Assembly: GCA_020633555.1 (NCBI GenBank)
Contig: JACKDL010000001.1
Coordinates: forward strand, 434,001 to 498,000
Length of the DNA stretch: 64,000 nt
Source: Myxococcales bacterium
GTDB taxonomy: Bacteria; Myxococcota_A; Bradymonadia; UBA7976; UBA1532
Direction: 5' to 3'
The translations under genes and the position numbers were made by a program. Positions within the stretch are counted from its first letter, which is position 1, and every line of letters starts with the position of its first letter. Of the stretch, positions 22,212 to 30,566 are shown in pieces. Below the pieces are notes generated by a model. It did not search any database. It was given only the letters and a program-made list of their open reading frames with translations, and was not told where the DNA came from.

Positions 22212-22481
22212 ATGCCGCTCGATCGCGATATCAAGGCTGAGATCATCCTGGAGCACAAGCGCGGCGACGCCGACACGGGCTCGCCCGAGGTTCAGGTGGC
22301 CATCCTGACCCGCCGCATCCTGGACCTGACCGAGCACCTCAAGGCCCACAAGCACGACCACTCGTCGCGTCGTGGCCTGAAGAAGCTCGTCGGCCAGCGC
22401 ACCCGGCTGCTGCGGTACCTGAAGAACAAGGATCTCGACCGTTACCGGAGCATCATCCAGTCGCTGGGTCTGCGCCGCTGA
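22212..22481 (+). CDS. rpsO: Ribosomal protein S15
   Basis: 89 residues from the ATG at 22212 (AAGGAG 8 nt upstream), exactly the family length. S15 is a primary 16S rRNA-binding protein of the 30S platform and part of intersubunit bridge B4. The signature is clear: DTGSPEVQVAILTRRI, LTEHLKAHKHDHSSRRGL and RLLRYLKNKDLDRYRSII. It has its own promoter and is followed by a strong intrinsic terminator, so it is largely independent of the nusA operon upstream and pnp downstream. Confidence 0.98.
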   Translation: MPLDRDIKAEIILEHKRGDADTGSPEVQVAILTRRILDLTEHLKAHKHDHSSRRGLKKLVGQRTRLLRYLKNKDLDRYRSIIQSLGLRR

Positions 22482-22490
22482 CAGTCGCTG

Positions 22491-22520
22491 AAAGGGAGCC
22501 CGAGGGCTCCCTTTCGCTTT
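22491..22520 (+). terminator. Intrinsic terminator of rpsO
   Basis: Perfect 10-bp stem AAAGGGAGCC/GGCTCCCTTT with a 4-nt loop, 9 bp after the rpsO stop, followed within 3 nt by a T-rich stretch ending at 22522. Confidence 0.85.
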
Positions 22521-22538
22521 TTGGCGACCCGATTTCGC

Positions 22539-22590
22539 GGGCCCCGGGTAGTCCGGGGCCCCAATCCAGAACGCCCCCGAGGCTGGGGGC
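22539..22590 (+). other. Two GC-rich hairpins between rpsO terminator and pnp
   Basis: A 9-bp perfect stem GGGCCCCGG/CCGGGGCCC (22539-22561, 5-nt loop) and a 6-bp stem GCCCCC/GGGGGC (22573-22590). Neither is followed by a T run, so they are not simple terminators. They may protect the rpsO 3' end or belong to a long pnp leader. No convincing pnp promoter was seen in 22515-22635. Confidence 0.45.
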
Positions 22591-22635
22591 ACGCTGGGGC
22601 TTCGTCGACCCCGTGGTGGGCGATGACCTCTGTGT

Positions 22636-22677
22636 CTGACCAGAGCCGCCTGGCGAACGCCGGGCGTCCCTGGTCAG
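22636..22677 (+). promoter_or_regulatory. Long double-stranded hairpin in the pnp leader
   Basis: Outer 8-bp stem CTGACCAG/CTGGTCAG, a 3x3 internal loop, then inner 8-bp stem CGCCTGGC/GCCGGGCG (one G-U pair) capped by GAAC: a 42-nt, almost fully paired structure about 70 nt before the pnp start. In E. coli the pnp leader has an RNase III-cleaved hairpin through which PNPase represses itself; this is a plausible counterpart. A further 6-bp hairpin GGCGGG/CCCGCC at 22716-22733 precedes the GGAG site. Confidence 0.5.
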
Positions 22678-22746
22678 GAACCGAGGCATCGAGCGGCGGA
22701 GCGCCGGCAGGTGAGGGCGGGCAGGCACCCGCCATTGGAGACCTGC

Positions 22747-24846
22747 ATGGGCAAGACGACCCTGAAGGCGCAGTTCGGCACCGAGACCATCATCATCGAG
22801 ACCGGCTACATGGCCAAGCAGGCGCACGGCAGCGTCCTGGTCACGATGGGTGAGACCGCGGTGCTCGTCACCGTGTGCGGCGGTTCCAGCGACCGTCCCT
22901 TCGACTTCCTGCCGCTGACCGTCGAGTACCGCGAGAAGCAGTACGCGGCCGGCAAGATCCCCGGCGGCTACTTCAAGCGGGAGGGGCGCCCCGGGCCCTG
23001 GGAGATCCTGAACGCCCGGATCATCGACCGCCCCATGCGGCCGCTGTTCCCGAAGTCGTGGCGCAAGGAGATCCAGCTCATCGCGACGGTGGTGTCCTTC
23101 GACGGCAAGAACGACCCGGCCATCTGCGCCCTGGTCGGTGCCTCGGCCGCCACCCACCTGAGCGACATCCCGTTCGCCGGGCCCATCGCGGGCTGCCGCG
23201 TGGCGCTGGTGGATGGGGAGTACGTCATCAACCCCAGCTTCGCGCAGGCCGAGAAGGCGTCGCTGGAGCTGGTGGTGGCCGGCACCTCCACCGCGATCAC
23301 CATGGTCGAGGGCGCGGGCCAGGAGGCCTCGGAGCAGGAGATGGTGGACGCCATCTACGCCGCTCACGAGGCCATGCAGCCCATCATCGAGCTGCAGGAG
23401 AAGCTGCGCGCCGAGCACGGCAAGGCCAAGCAGACCGTCGCGCCCGAGCAGGTCGACGTGGATCTGTTCCACAAGGTCATCGACGTGAGCGTGGATGATC
23501 TGGCCGACGCGGTGATGACCAAGGAGAAGGCGGACCGCAAGGGGCAGATCAAGGCCGCCAAGAAGGCCGCCATCGCCGCGCTGATCGCCGAGGACGAGAG
23601 CCTGGCCGAGCGCACCGACGAGATTGGCGAGTACCTCGAGCGCGTCACCCGGGATGTCATCCGCACCATGGTGGTGGAGGACAAGGTCCGCATCGACGGC
23701 CGCAAGCCGCACCACATCCGCAAGATCTCCTGCGACGTGGACGTGCTGCCCCGCACCCACGGCTCGGCGATCTTCACCCGCGGCGAGACGCAGGCCCTGG
23801 GCGTCGTGACCCTGGGCACCCGCCGGGATGAGCAGCGGATCGACAACCTGCACGGCGACTCGTTCGTGCCGTTCATGCTGCACTACAACTTCCCGCCCTT
23901 CAGCGTGGGCGAGGCCCGCCCGCTGCGCGGCACCAGCCGGCGCGAGATCGGGCACGGGAACCTGGCGCAGCGCGGCGTGACCCCGATCCTGCCGGCCCAC
24001 GAGGACTTCACCTACACCATCCGTCTGGTGAGCGAGGTGCTCGAGTCCAACGGGTCGTCCTCCATGGCGACGGTGTGCGCCTGCTCGCTGGCCATGATGG
24101 CGGCGGGCGTGCCCACCAAGCGTCCGGTGGCCGGCATCGCCATGGGCCTGATCAAGGAGGGCGACGACTACGCCATTCTGTCGGACATCCTGGGCGACGA
24201 GGATCACCTGGGCGACATGGACTTCAAGGTGGTGGGCACCGAGGAGGGCATCACCGCCCTCCAGATGGACATCAAGATCAAGGGGCTGCCCCGCGAGGTG
24301 CTGACCAAGGCGCTGGAGCAGGCCCGCAAGGGTCGGCTGCACATCCTCAAGGAGATGGCCAAGACCATCGCCGAGCCCCGCAAGGATCTGTCGCGCAACG
24401 CGCCCCGGATCATCGCCACCTACGTCAACCCCGACCGGATCCGCGACATCATCGGCCCGGGGGGCAAGACCATCCGCGGCATCACCGAGCAGACCGGCTG
24501 CTCCATCGACGTGGACGACACCGGCAAGGTGGTCATCGCCAGCCCCGACGAGGAGGCCGCCCAGCGCGCGCTGCAGATCGTCGAGAGCCTCACCGAGGAG
24601 GCCGAGGTGGGCCGGCTCTACACCGGGATCGTGCGCAAGGTGACCGACTTCGGCGCCTTCGTGGAGATCCTGCCCGGCACCGACGGGCTGGTCCACATCT
24701 CGGAGCTGGCCGATCACCGCGTGGACCGCGTCGAGGACATCCTCGTCGAGGGCGACGAGGTGACCGTCAAGTGCCTGAACGTGGACCGCAACGGCAAGAT
24801 CCGGCTGTCCCGTCGGGCGGCGCTGGCCGAGGCTGCCGAGGGCTGA
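22747..24846 (+). CDS. pnp: Polynucleotide phosphorylase
   Basis: 699 residues from the ATG at 22747, with GGAG 6 nt upstream. A 3'-5' phosphorolytic exoribonuclease and degradosome component that uses phosphate to degrade RNA. Domain order: first RNase PH-like core, an all-helical linker (about 225-310), second RNase PH core with FTRGETQALGVVTLG and SNGSSSMATVCACSLAMMAAG, KH domain (RIRDIIGPGGKTIRGI) and a C-terminal S1 domain (GIVRKVTDFGAFVEILPG) ending shortly after. It follows rpsO as in many bacteria, here with an unusually structured leader. dut begins 4 bp after the stop. Confidence 0.98.
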   Translation: MGKTTLKAQFGTETIIIETGYMAKQAHGSVLVTMGETAVLVTVCGGSSDRPFDFLPLTVEYREKQYAAGKIPGGYFKREGRPGPWEILNARIIDRPMRPLFPKSWRKEIQLIATVVSFDGKNDPAICALVGASAATHLSDIPFAGPIAGCRVALVDGEYVINPSFAQAEKASLELVVAGTSTAITMVEGAGQEASEQEMVDAIYAAHEAMQPIIELQEKLRAEHGKAKQTVAPEQVDVDLFHKVIDVSVDDLADAVMTKEKADRKGQIKAAKKAAIAALIAEDESLAERTDEIGEYLERVTRDVIRTMVVEDKVRIDGRKPHHIRKISCDVDVLPRTHGSAIFTRGETQALGVVTLGTRRDEQRIDNLHGDSFVPFMLHYNFPPFSVGEARPLRGTSRREIGHGNLAQRGVTPILPAHEDFTYTIRLVSEVLESNGSSSMATVCACSLAMMAAGVPTKRPVAGIAMGLIKEGDDYAILSDILGDEDHLGDMDFKVVGTEEGITALQMDIKIKGLPREVLTKALEQARKGRLHILKEMAKTIAEPRKDLSRNAPRIIATYVNPDRIRDIIGPGGKTIRGITEQTGCSIDVDDTGKVVIASPDEEAAQRALQIVESLTEEAEVGRLYTGIVRKVTDFGAFVEILPGTDGLVHISELADHRVDRVEDILVEGDEVTVKCLNVDRNGKIRLSRRAALAEAAEG

Positions 24847-24850
24847 GGCG

Positions 24851-25333
24851 GTGAGCGGCACCGGGGCCCCACTGCGGATCCGCCGGCTGGCGGGCGCCGA
24901 GGCCCCTGATCCGCTCCCGCTGCCCACCTACGCGACGGCCGCCGCGGTCGGCATGGACCTGGCGGCGGCCGTGCGCACTCCCGTCACGCTGGCGCCCGGC
25001 GGGCGCGCGCTCATCCCCACCGGCTTTGCCCTCGAACTGCCTGCAGGGCACGAAGGGCAGGTGCGGCCGCGATCCGGGTGGGCACTGCGGCACGGCGTGA
25101 CCGTGCTGAACAGCCCGGGGACCATCGATCCGGATTACCGTGGGGAGTTGCAGGTGCTGCTCATCAACCTGGGTGACGCGCCCGTGGTGATCGAGCGCGG
25201 GCAGCGCGTCGCGCAGCTCGTCGTGGCCCCCTACGTCACCGCCCGGGTCGAGGCCGTTGAGGCCTTATCCGACACGGCCCGGGGGGCCGGGGGCTTCGGG
25301 CACACAGGGCACGGTCCTCGAACCGGGTCTTGA
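24851..25333 (+). CDS. dut: dUTPase
   Basis: 160 residues, GTG start 4 bp after pnp. Trimeric enzyme that hydrolyses dUTP to dUMP and pyrophosphate, keeping uracil out of DNA and supplying dUMP for thymidylate synthesis. All five motifs are present: AAAVGMDLAA (1), RPRSGWALRHGV (2), GTIDPDYRGELQVLLIN (3), RGQRVAQLVV (4) and the C-terminal P-loop-like RGAGGFGHTG (5). Its end overlaps the predicted promoter of the next gene. Confidence 0.97.
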   Translation: MSGTGAPLRIRRLAGAEAPDPLPLPTYATAAAVGMDLAAAVRTPVTLAPGGRALIPTGFALELPAGHEGQVRPRSGWALRHGVTVLNSPGTIDPDYRGELQVLLINLGDAPVVIERGQRVAQLVVAPYVTARVEAVEALSDTARGAGGFGHTGHGPRTGS

Positions 25334-25358
25334 TGCATTGGGCCGGCGCTGATAGATC
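25330..25358 (+). promoter_or_regulatory. Predicted promoter of the pseudokinase gene
   Basis: TTGATG, 17 bp, TAGATC preceded by TGA (extended -10), starting at the dut stop codon. The predicted start near 25365 leaves a leader of about 27 nt. Confidence 0.5.
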
Positions 25359-25391
25359 ACGGCGTCCAACGCCTGCCCGCGGGGTGCGCCC

Positions 25392-27974
25392 TTGATTTGC
25401 TTTCGCTGTGGCAGCGAAGTCCCCGACCAGAGCCCTCAGTGTCCCAACTGCGGGCAGCGCTTCGCCGGGAAGAAACGAACCTTCACCGCGACGACCACGT
25501 CGTTCCGGGCGCTGGAGAAGCGCCGGGCGCGGGCCCAGAAGGCGGCCGACGAGCTGCCGTACGCGGTGGGCGAGGTCATCGACGATCGATACGAGGTGCG
25601 CGACGTCCTGGGCCAGGGGCCTCTGGGCGTCGTGTATCGGGTCTTCGACCAGGAGATCGAACTCGACATCGCACTGAAGGTCTTTACGGGGGCGGCCCTC
25701 GAGGGCGACAGCGAGGGGCGCTTCGCCGACGCCATTCGGCGAGCGCGGCGCTTGTCTCAGCAGAACATTGTGCGCCTGTACGACACGGGCGGCGACGATG
25801 ACGCGCGCTACTTCACCATGCAGTTCCTCGAGGGGCTGACCCTGCGCAAGGTGATGGGGCTGCGGCAGGACAAGGGGCAGCGCTTCACGGCCCGCGAGGC
25901 CGAGCCCATTCTCACCCAGGTGAGCATGGCCTTGGGGCACGCCCACCGGCACCTGGTGCACGGCGGCCTGACCCCCGAGAACGTGGTCATCCTGCCCGAC
26001 GTGGTGAAGCTGACCGACTTCGCGCTGTACGAGGCGCTGGGCGGCCAGGCGTTCGTGGATGGGCAGCGCAAGGTCGGCCGTCACCGCTACCTGGCGCCGG
26101 AGCTGCTCGCCGGGGGCGAGGTGGATCTGCGGGCGGACATCTACAGCTTGGGCGCGCTGCTGTACGAGCTGCTCACGGGGCGTCCGTTCGGCCCGCAGGT
26201 GGAGCCGGTGGCGAGCGTGTTGGCGCAGGTGGGCGAGCCGCCGCCCGGCGAAGGGTTGGATGGCCTCATCGCGCGGGCGACAGCCGCGGATCCCGGCGAG
26301 CGCTTCGAGAGCGCCGAGGCCTTCGCCGAAGCATTGGGCATCTACGTGGACGGGCGCGAGATCGCCGCGGGCGTGGCCCGGGGCGAGACGCCGCTGCTGC
26401 CCGAGGACGTGACGCGCAAGGTCCGGGTGCCGGCGGAGCTACGCGAGGTGCAGGACGGCGTCTTCGGGCGCGAGGTCTCGGCGCAGGTGGCCCTGCCCGA
26501 CGAGGCGTCGGTCGAGATCGCGCTCGACAGCGTGGAGCTGGTGGCCGAGGCCGAGCAGTCCTACGTCGAAGAGCTCTCCGAGGCCGAGCTGGATGAGCTG
26601 ATCGAGTCCACCGAGTCCGTCGATCGGCGGGCGGGGGGCCCGGGTGGACGGGCGGCCGCGCCCAAGGCGCCGGCTTTCGGGGCTGCGCTGGGACAGCCGA
26701 CCGTGCCCCCCGCCGATCTGGCGGCCCCTCCCGCGGTCGCGTTCGCCGAGAAGGCGGCGCCGCCGCTCGTGGAGGCGGCCACCGGGGTGGAGCCGGCAGG
26801 GCCATGGTTCCTGCGGTCGAACGCGGGGTTCATCTTCGCGGTGGCGCTCGTGGTCGGGGTCGTGGCGCTGGTGGCCTTCTGGTTGCTGGAGCGCGAGGCG
26901 CCCGACACCGGCGCGGACGGGGCGGTGGCCGTGGCGGCAGATCGCGGCGTGCCCTCGACCGCGCCGGTGACGGCCGCGCCCGTCGCCGCCGTGCCCGTGT
27001 CGGCTGTGCCGGCTGCGCCGGTCTCGGTGGCCATGTTGGCGAGCAAGGCGCCCGCGTCGGACGCTGCACCGGTGACGCAAGCGGCGCCGCCCACGGCGGC
27101 CGCACCCGAGACCAAGGCTGCGCCCGCGACCAAGGCCGCGCCGGCTACTCAGGCTGCGCCCGCGACCAAGGCTGCGCCGGCCACTCAGGCTGCGCCCGCG
27201 ACAAAGGCCGCGCCCGCCACTCAGGTAGCGCCCGCGACGAAGGCTGCGCCGGCCACGCAGGCTGCGCCCGCGACGAAGGCTGCACCCGCGACCAAGGCCG
27301 CACCGGCGACCCAGGCCGCACCCGCCACGAAGGCCGCACCGGCGACCCAGGCCGCACCCGCCACGAAGGCCGCGCCGGCGACCCAGGCCGCACCGGCAAC
27401 TCAGGCCGCCCCCGTCGGCGGTGCTGGTGAGTTGAAGTGCCCGGGCGGCATGGTGCTGGTGACCACCGCCAAGTTCCCCCGAGGCAGCGTGCAGCGGGGG
27501 GTCATCAAGGGGGTCGAGGGGCTCGCCTTGGCGAAGAGCGGTGGCGCGTACTGTATCGACCGCTACGAGTTCCCGGGCCAGGGGCAGCGGCCCCGCACGT
27601 CGGTGACGTTCAGCGCGGCCGAAGGGCTGTGCAAGGGCCAGGGGCAGCGGCTCTGCACCGACCAGGAGTGGCGCCGGGCCTGTGGCGGCGCCTACCCCTA
27701 CGGGAAGAAGTTCGATCCCAACCGCTGCAACACCGAGGACGCTGAAGGCGAGGAGCGGTCCATCGCGGCGGCGGGGAAGTTCGCGCGCTGCAAGAGCCCG
27801 TCGGGCGCCTACGACATGAGCGGCAACGTCGCGGAGTGGACGGCGGATCAGACCGTGCGCGGGGGCGACTTCGCCGCCGCGGACGAGGACGCCACCTGCA
27901 GCGCGGGGGGCAAGCGCGCCGCCTCGTCGGCGCGGGCCTCCATCGGCTTCCGCTGCTGCAGCGACTTCCGCTGA
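25392..27974 (+). CDS. Membrane pseudokinase fused to an FGE-sulfatase (SUMF1) domain
   Basis: 860 residues, TTG start. Order: zinc ribbon CFRCG...CPNCG (3-21); Ser/Thr kinase-like domain (about 67-320); acidic and Pro/Ala linker; one transmembrane helix (about 479-499); 17 hexapeptides AAPATK/Q (570-671); a C-terminal FGE-sulfatase domain (about 680-860) with YDMSGNVAEWT and the closing GFRCC. The kinase domain keeps the ATP-binding Lys96 (IALKVF) and the APE-region YLAPELL. The HRD motif reads HGG, so Gly192 replaces the catalytic Asp, DLKPEN becomes GLTPEN, and DFG is DFA. It is therefore probably a non-phosphorylating scaffold or ligand sensor. The FGE fold could bind ligand or modify proteins outside the cytoplasm; no copper-site Cys pair can be assigned with confidence. 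Confidence 0.88.
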   Translation: MICFRCGSEVPDQSPQCPNCGQRFAGKKRTFTATTTSFRALEKRRARAQKAADELPYAVGEVIDDRYEVRDVLGQGPLGVVYRVFDQEIELDIALKVFTGAALEGDSEGRFADAIRRARRLSQQNIVRLYDTGGDDDARYFTMQFLEGLTLRKVMGLRQDKGQRFTAREAEPILTQVSMALGHAHRHLVHGGLTPENVVILPDVVKLTDFALYEALGGQAFVDGQRKVGRHRYLAPELLAGGEVDLRADIYSLGALLYELLTGRPFGPQVEPVASVLAQVGEPPPGEGLDGLIARATAADPGERFESAEAFAEALGIYVDGREIAAGVARGETPLLPEDVTRKVRVPAELREVQDGVFGREVSAQVALPDEASVEIALDSVELVAEAEQSYVEELSEAELDELIESTESVDRRAGGPGGRAAAPKAPAFGAALGQPTVPPADLAAPPAVAFAEKAAPPLVEAATGVEPAGPWFLRSNAGFIFAVALVVGVVALVAFWLLEREAPDTGADGAVAVAADRGVPSTAPVTAAPVAAVPVSAVPAAPVSVAMLASKAPASDAAPVTQAAPPTAAAPETKAAPATKAAPATQAAPATKAAPATQAAPATKAAPATQVAPATKAAPATQAAPATKAAPATKAAPATQAAPATKAAPATQAAPATKAAPATQAAPATQAAPVGGAGELKCPGGMVLVTTAKFPRGSVQRGVIKGVEGLALAKSGGAYCIDRYEFPGQGQRPRTSVTFSAAEGLCKGQGQRLCTDQEWRRACGGAYPYGKKFDPNRCNTEDAEGEERSIAAAGKFARCKSPSGAYDMSGNVAEWTADQTVRGGDFAAADEDATCSAGGKRAASSARASIGFRCCSDFR
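27099..27404 (+). repeat. 17 tandem 18-bp repeats encoding AAPATK/AAPATQ
   Basis: Direct in-frame 18-bp units inside the pseudokinase-FGE gene, encoding a Pro/Ala/Thr spacer with alternating Lys or Gln at the sixth position; the first unit is AAPETK and one has Val for Ala. It lies just outside the transmembrane helix and likely spans the cell envelope. Such an array is prone to copy-number change by slippage. Confidence 0.9.
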
Positions 27975-28114
27975 GACCTCTGCGGCGCGGGTGAGCCGCA
28001 GCCCCTGCGACGCTTGCCCTTTGCCGTCGCGCCCGACAGTCGGCACAGGCTTGTTGCAGACGATCGTTCCCCACTGGGGCACGCTCGCGATCCCCGGCCC
28101 CGAGGGAGGTGCCC

Positions 28115-29422
28115 GTGATCGCCCGCTACGCCCGCCCCGAGCTGCTCACCCTCTGGTCCGACCAGGCCCGCTATGACGCCTGGCTGACGGTCGAGTTGGC
28201 CGCCTGCCGAGCCATGGAGCGGCTGGGCGAGGTCCCGGAGGGGACCACCGCCCGGATCGAGGCGCGGGCGCAGGTGGATCCGGTCCGCATCCAGACCATT
28301 GAGGCGACCGTCAAGCACGACGTCATCGCCTTTCTGACTCAGATTGAGGAGTCGGTGGGGCCGGACGCCCGCTGGCTGCACTTGGGGCTGACCAGCTCGG
28401 ACATCCTCGACACGAGCTTCGCCTGGCTCCTCAAGCGGGCGGGCGAGCTGATCCTGCAGGCGTTGGACGAGCTGCTGGCCGCCTTGCGGGTGCGGGCTGT
28501 GGAGCAGAAGCGGCAGGTCTGCATCGGGCGGAGCCACGGCATCCACGCCGAGCCCACCACAATGGGGCTGGTGTTGGCGGGCTTCCACGCTGAGCTGCAG
28601 CGCGATCGCGCGCGGATTCAGGCGGCGCTGGCGAGGGTGGCCGCAGGCAAGATCAGCGGGGCCGTGGGCACCTTCGCGAACGTGGAGCCCGCGGTGGAGG
28701 CTGCGGTCTGCGCCGAGCTGGGGCTGGTGGCGGATCCGGCCAGCACGCAGGTGGTGCAGCGCGACCGCCACGCCGAGTTTTTCGGGGTCCTGGCCATCCT
28801 GGGAGCCACCATCGAACGGATTGCCGTGCAGGTGCGCCACTGGCAGCGCACGGAAGTGGGTGAAGCCGAGGAGTCCTTCACCAAGGGGCAGAAAGGCTCT
28901 TCAGCCATGCCCCACAAGCGAAACCCCATCCTCAGCGAGAACCTGACGGGGCTGGCGCGGCTGCTGCGCAGTCACTCTCAGGCCGCGCTCGAGAACGTCG
29001 CCCTGTGGCATGAGCGCGACATCAGCCACTCGAGCGTCGAGCGGGTGATCGGCCCGGACGCCACCACTCTGGCCCATTTCATGTTGGTGCGCTGCACGGG
29101 GCTGGTGAAGGGGCTGGTGTTCCGGCCCGAGAACATCGAGCGCAACCTCTGGCAGACGGGCGGGGTGGTCTTCAGCCAGCGGCTGCTGCTGGACCTTGCG
29201 CGGGCGGGCGTCGCCCGGCAGACGGCCTACACCTGGGTGCAGCGCAACGCCATGCGCGCCTTCCACGGTGAGGGGGACTTCGAGGCGCTGGTGCGGGTGG
29301 ACCCGGACATCACGGGGCGGCTGGACGCCGAGACCATCAGCCGGGCCTTCGACGTCGGCTGGCATCTGCGTCACGTCGACACCATCTTTGACCGGGTCTT
29401 CGGGCCCGAGGGGGCCCGATGA
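28115..29422 (+). CDS. purB: Adenylosuccinate lyase
   Basis: 435 residues from GTG at 28115, chosen because GGGAGG lies 5 nt upstream and the N-terminus becomes IARYARPEL, as in relatives; a GTG two codons earlier overlaps that site. Cleaves SAICAR to AICAR plus fumarate, and adenylosuccinate to AMP plus fumarate. Fumarase/aspartase superfamily: HLGLTSSDILDTS, GRSHGIHAEPTTMG (catalytic His region) and the signature GSSAMPHKRNP with the flexible-loop Ser. First gene of the purine operon. The preceding 140-bp gap 27975-28114 holds no promoter or purine riboswitch that I recognise. Confidence 0.97.
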   Translation: MIARYARPELLTLWSDQARYDAWLTVELAACRAMERLGEVPEGTTARIEARAQVDPVRIQTIEATVKHDVIAFLTQIEESVGPDARWLHLGLTSSDILDTSFAWLLKRAGELILQALDELLAALRVRAVEQKRQVCIGRSHGIHAEPTTMGLVLAGFHAELQRDRARIQAALARVAAGKISGAVGTFANVEPAVEAAVCAELGLVADPASTQVVQRDRHAEFFGVLAILGATIERIAVQVRHWQRTEVGEAEESFTKGQKGSSAMPHKRNPILSENLTGLARLLRSHSQAALENVALWHERDISHSSVERVIGPDATTLAHFMLVRCTGLVKGLVFRPENIERNLWQTGGVVFSQRLLLDLARAGVARQTAYTWVQRNAMRAFHGEGDFEALVRVDPDITGRLDAETISRAFDVGWHLRHVDTIFDRVFGPEGAR

Positions 29423-30324
29423 GCGACGGCGAGCTGCTCTACACCGGTTCGGTCAAACGGGTCTTCAGCGTACCCGGCCACCCCGACCGAGTGCGGTTTC
29501 AGTTCAGCGACCGCATCAGCGTCTTCGACAAGTGGATCCCCAACACGGTGCCCGACAAGGGCGAGGTGATCTGCCGGACCGCCGCGTTCTGGTTCCGCGC
29601 GCTCGAAGAGGCGGGCGTGCCCACCCACTTCATCGACCAGCCATCGCCCACCGAGCTCATCGTCAAGCGCATCACGGTGGAGCACGACTACGCGCGCATG
29701 GCGCCGGGCCGGCCTTCGGTGCTGCTACCGTGTGAGTTCATCATCCGCCACTACGCGGCTGGCTCCTTCTACGATCGGATGCAGGGCGGCGCGCTGCCCG
29801 ACTTCCCACCGGACAGTCTGGAGTACGGGGACGAGCTCGAGGTGCCGTTCTGTGAGACGAGCACGAAGGTGGAGCCCACCGATCGGCTGATCGACGAGGC
29901 CGAGGCGCTGCGCATCAGCGGCATGTCCGATCTGGAGCTGGAGGCCATCTGGGCGGCCAGCCTGCGCATCGATGAGATCATCGCCACGCAGGTGATCCGC
30001 GGGGGCCTGATCCACGCGGACGGCAAGAAGGAGTGGGGCCGGGACGCCGACGGCGAGCTGATGCTCGTGGACGTGCTGGGGACCCCCGACGAGGATCGCT
30101 GGTGGGACGCTGAGGCGTGGTCGCGGGGCGAGGTGGTGCAGCTCAGCAAGGAGTTCGTGCGGCAGCACTACCGCGAGACGGGCTACAAGGACGCGCTGTA
30201 CGCGGCCCGCGTGGCGGGCGCCCCCGAGCCCGAGATCCCGCCCATGCCCGACGCGCTGGTGGCCCAGGCGCGGGCCCTCTACATCGACCTTTTCGAACGC
30301 ATCACCCAGGAGAGCTTCCGATGA
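29419..30324 (+). CDS. purC: SAICAR synthetase
   Basis: 301 residues, ATG overlapping the purB stop by 4 bp. Joins CAIR and aspartate with ATP to make SAICAR. Motifs: YTGSVKRVF (nucleotide-binding hairpin), FSDRISVFDKWIPN, the PCEFIIRHYAAGSFY segment and LMLVDVLGTPDEDRWW near the C-terminus. The C-terminal region is longer than in the roughly 240-residue E. coli enzyme and fits the longer bacterial form. It overlaps purS by 4 bp (ATGA). Confidence 0.95.
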   Translation: MSDGELLYTGSVKRVFSVPGHPDRVRFQFSDRISVFDKWIPNTVPDKGEVICRTAAFWFRALEEAGVPTHFIDQPSPTELIVKRITVEHDYARMAPGRPSVLLPCEFIIRHYAAGSFYDRMQGGALPDFPPDSLEYGDELEVPFCETSTKVEPTDRLIDEAEALRISGMSDLELEAIWAASLRIDEIIATQVIRGGLIHADGKKEWGRDADGELMLVDVLGTPDEDRWWDAEAWSRGEVVQLSKEFVRQHYRETGYKDALYAARVAGAPEPEIPPMPDALVAQARALYIDLFERITQESFR

Positions 30325-30566
30325 AGGGCAAGGTCACCGTGCGGCTGAAGGCTGGCGTGCTGGACGTCGAGGGCAAGGCCATCGAGGGCGCGCTGGCAAA
30401 GCTGGGCTTCAATGGCGTCGGGGCGGTCCGAGTGGGCAAGGTGTTCGAAGTCGAGCTGGCCGAGACGGATCCGGCCGCCGCCAAGGCGGCGCTGACGGCC
30501 ATGGCGAAGGGTCTGCTGGCGAACCCGGTGATGGAGACCTTCGAGGTCGCGCTGGAGCCGGGCTGA
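30321..30566 (+). CDS. purS: PurS, FGAM synthase small subunit
   Basis: 81 residues, starting with ATGA overlap on purC and sharing one base with the purQ start (TGATG). PurS is the small accessory subunit of the three-part formylglycinamidine ribonucleotide synthase (PurS-PurQ-PurL). Sequence features: KGKVTVRLKAGVLDVEGKAIEGAL at its start (given here only in outline), then VGAVRVGKVFEVEL, the usual PurS fold. Its presence explains why PurL here is the short type. Confidence 0.95.
   Translation: MKGKVTVRLKAGVLDVEGKAIEGALAKLGFNGVGAVRVGKVFEVELAETDPAAAKAALTAMAKGLLANPVMETFEVALEPG

Noticed and set aside
27099..27404. Tandem repeats considered as a CRISPR array
   Set aside because: Units are contiguous 18-bp in-frame codons without spacers and encode a Pro/Ala spacer.
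27975..28114. Purine riboswitch or promoter before purB
   Set aside because: No conserved core, no TTGxxx-N17-TAxxxx pair; only a trivial CCCC-ACT-GGGG hairpin.
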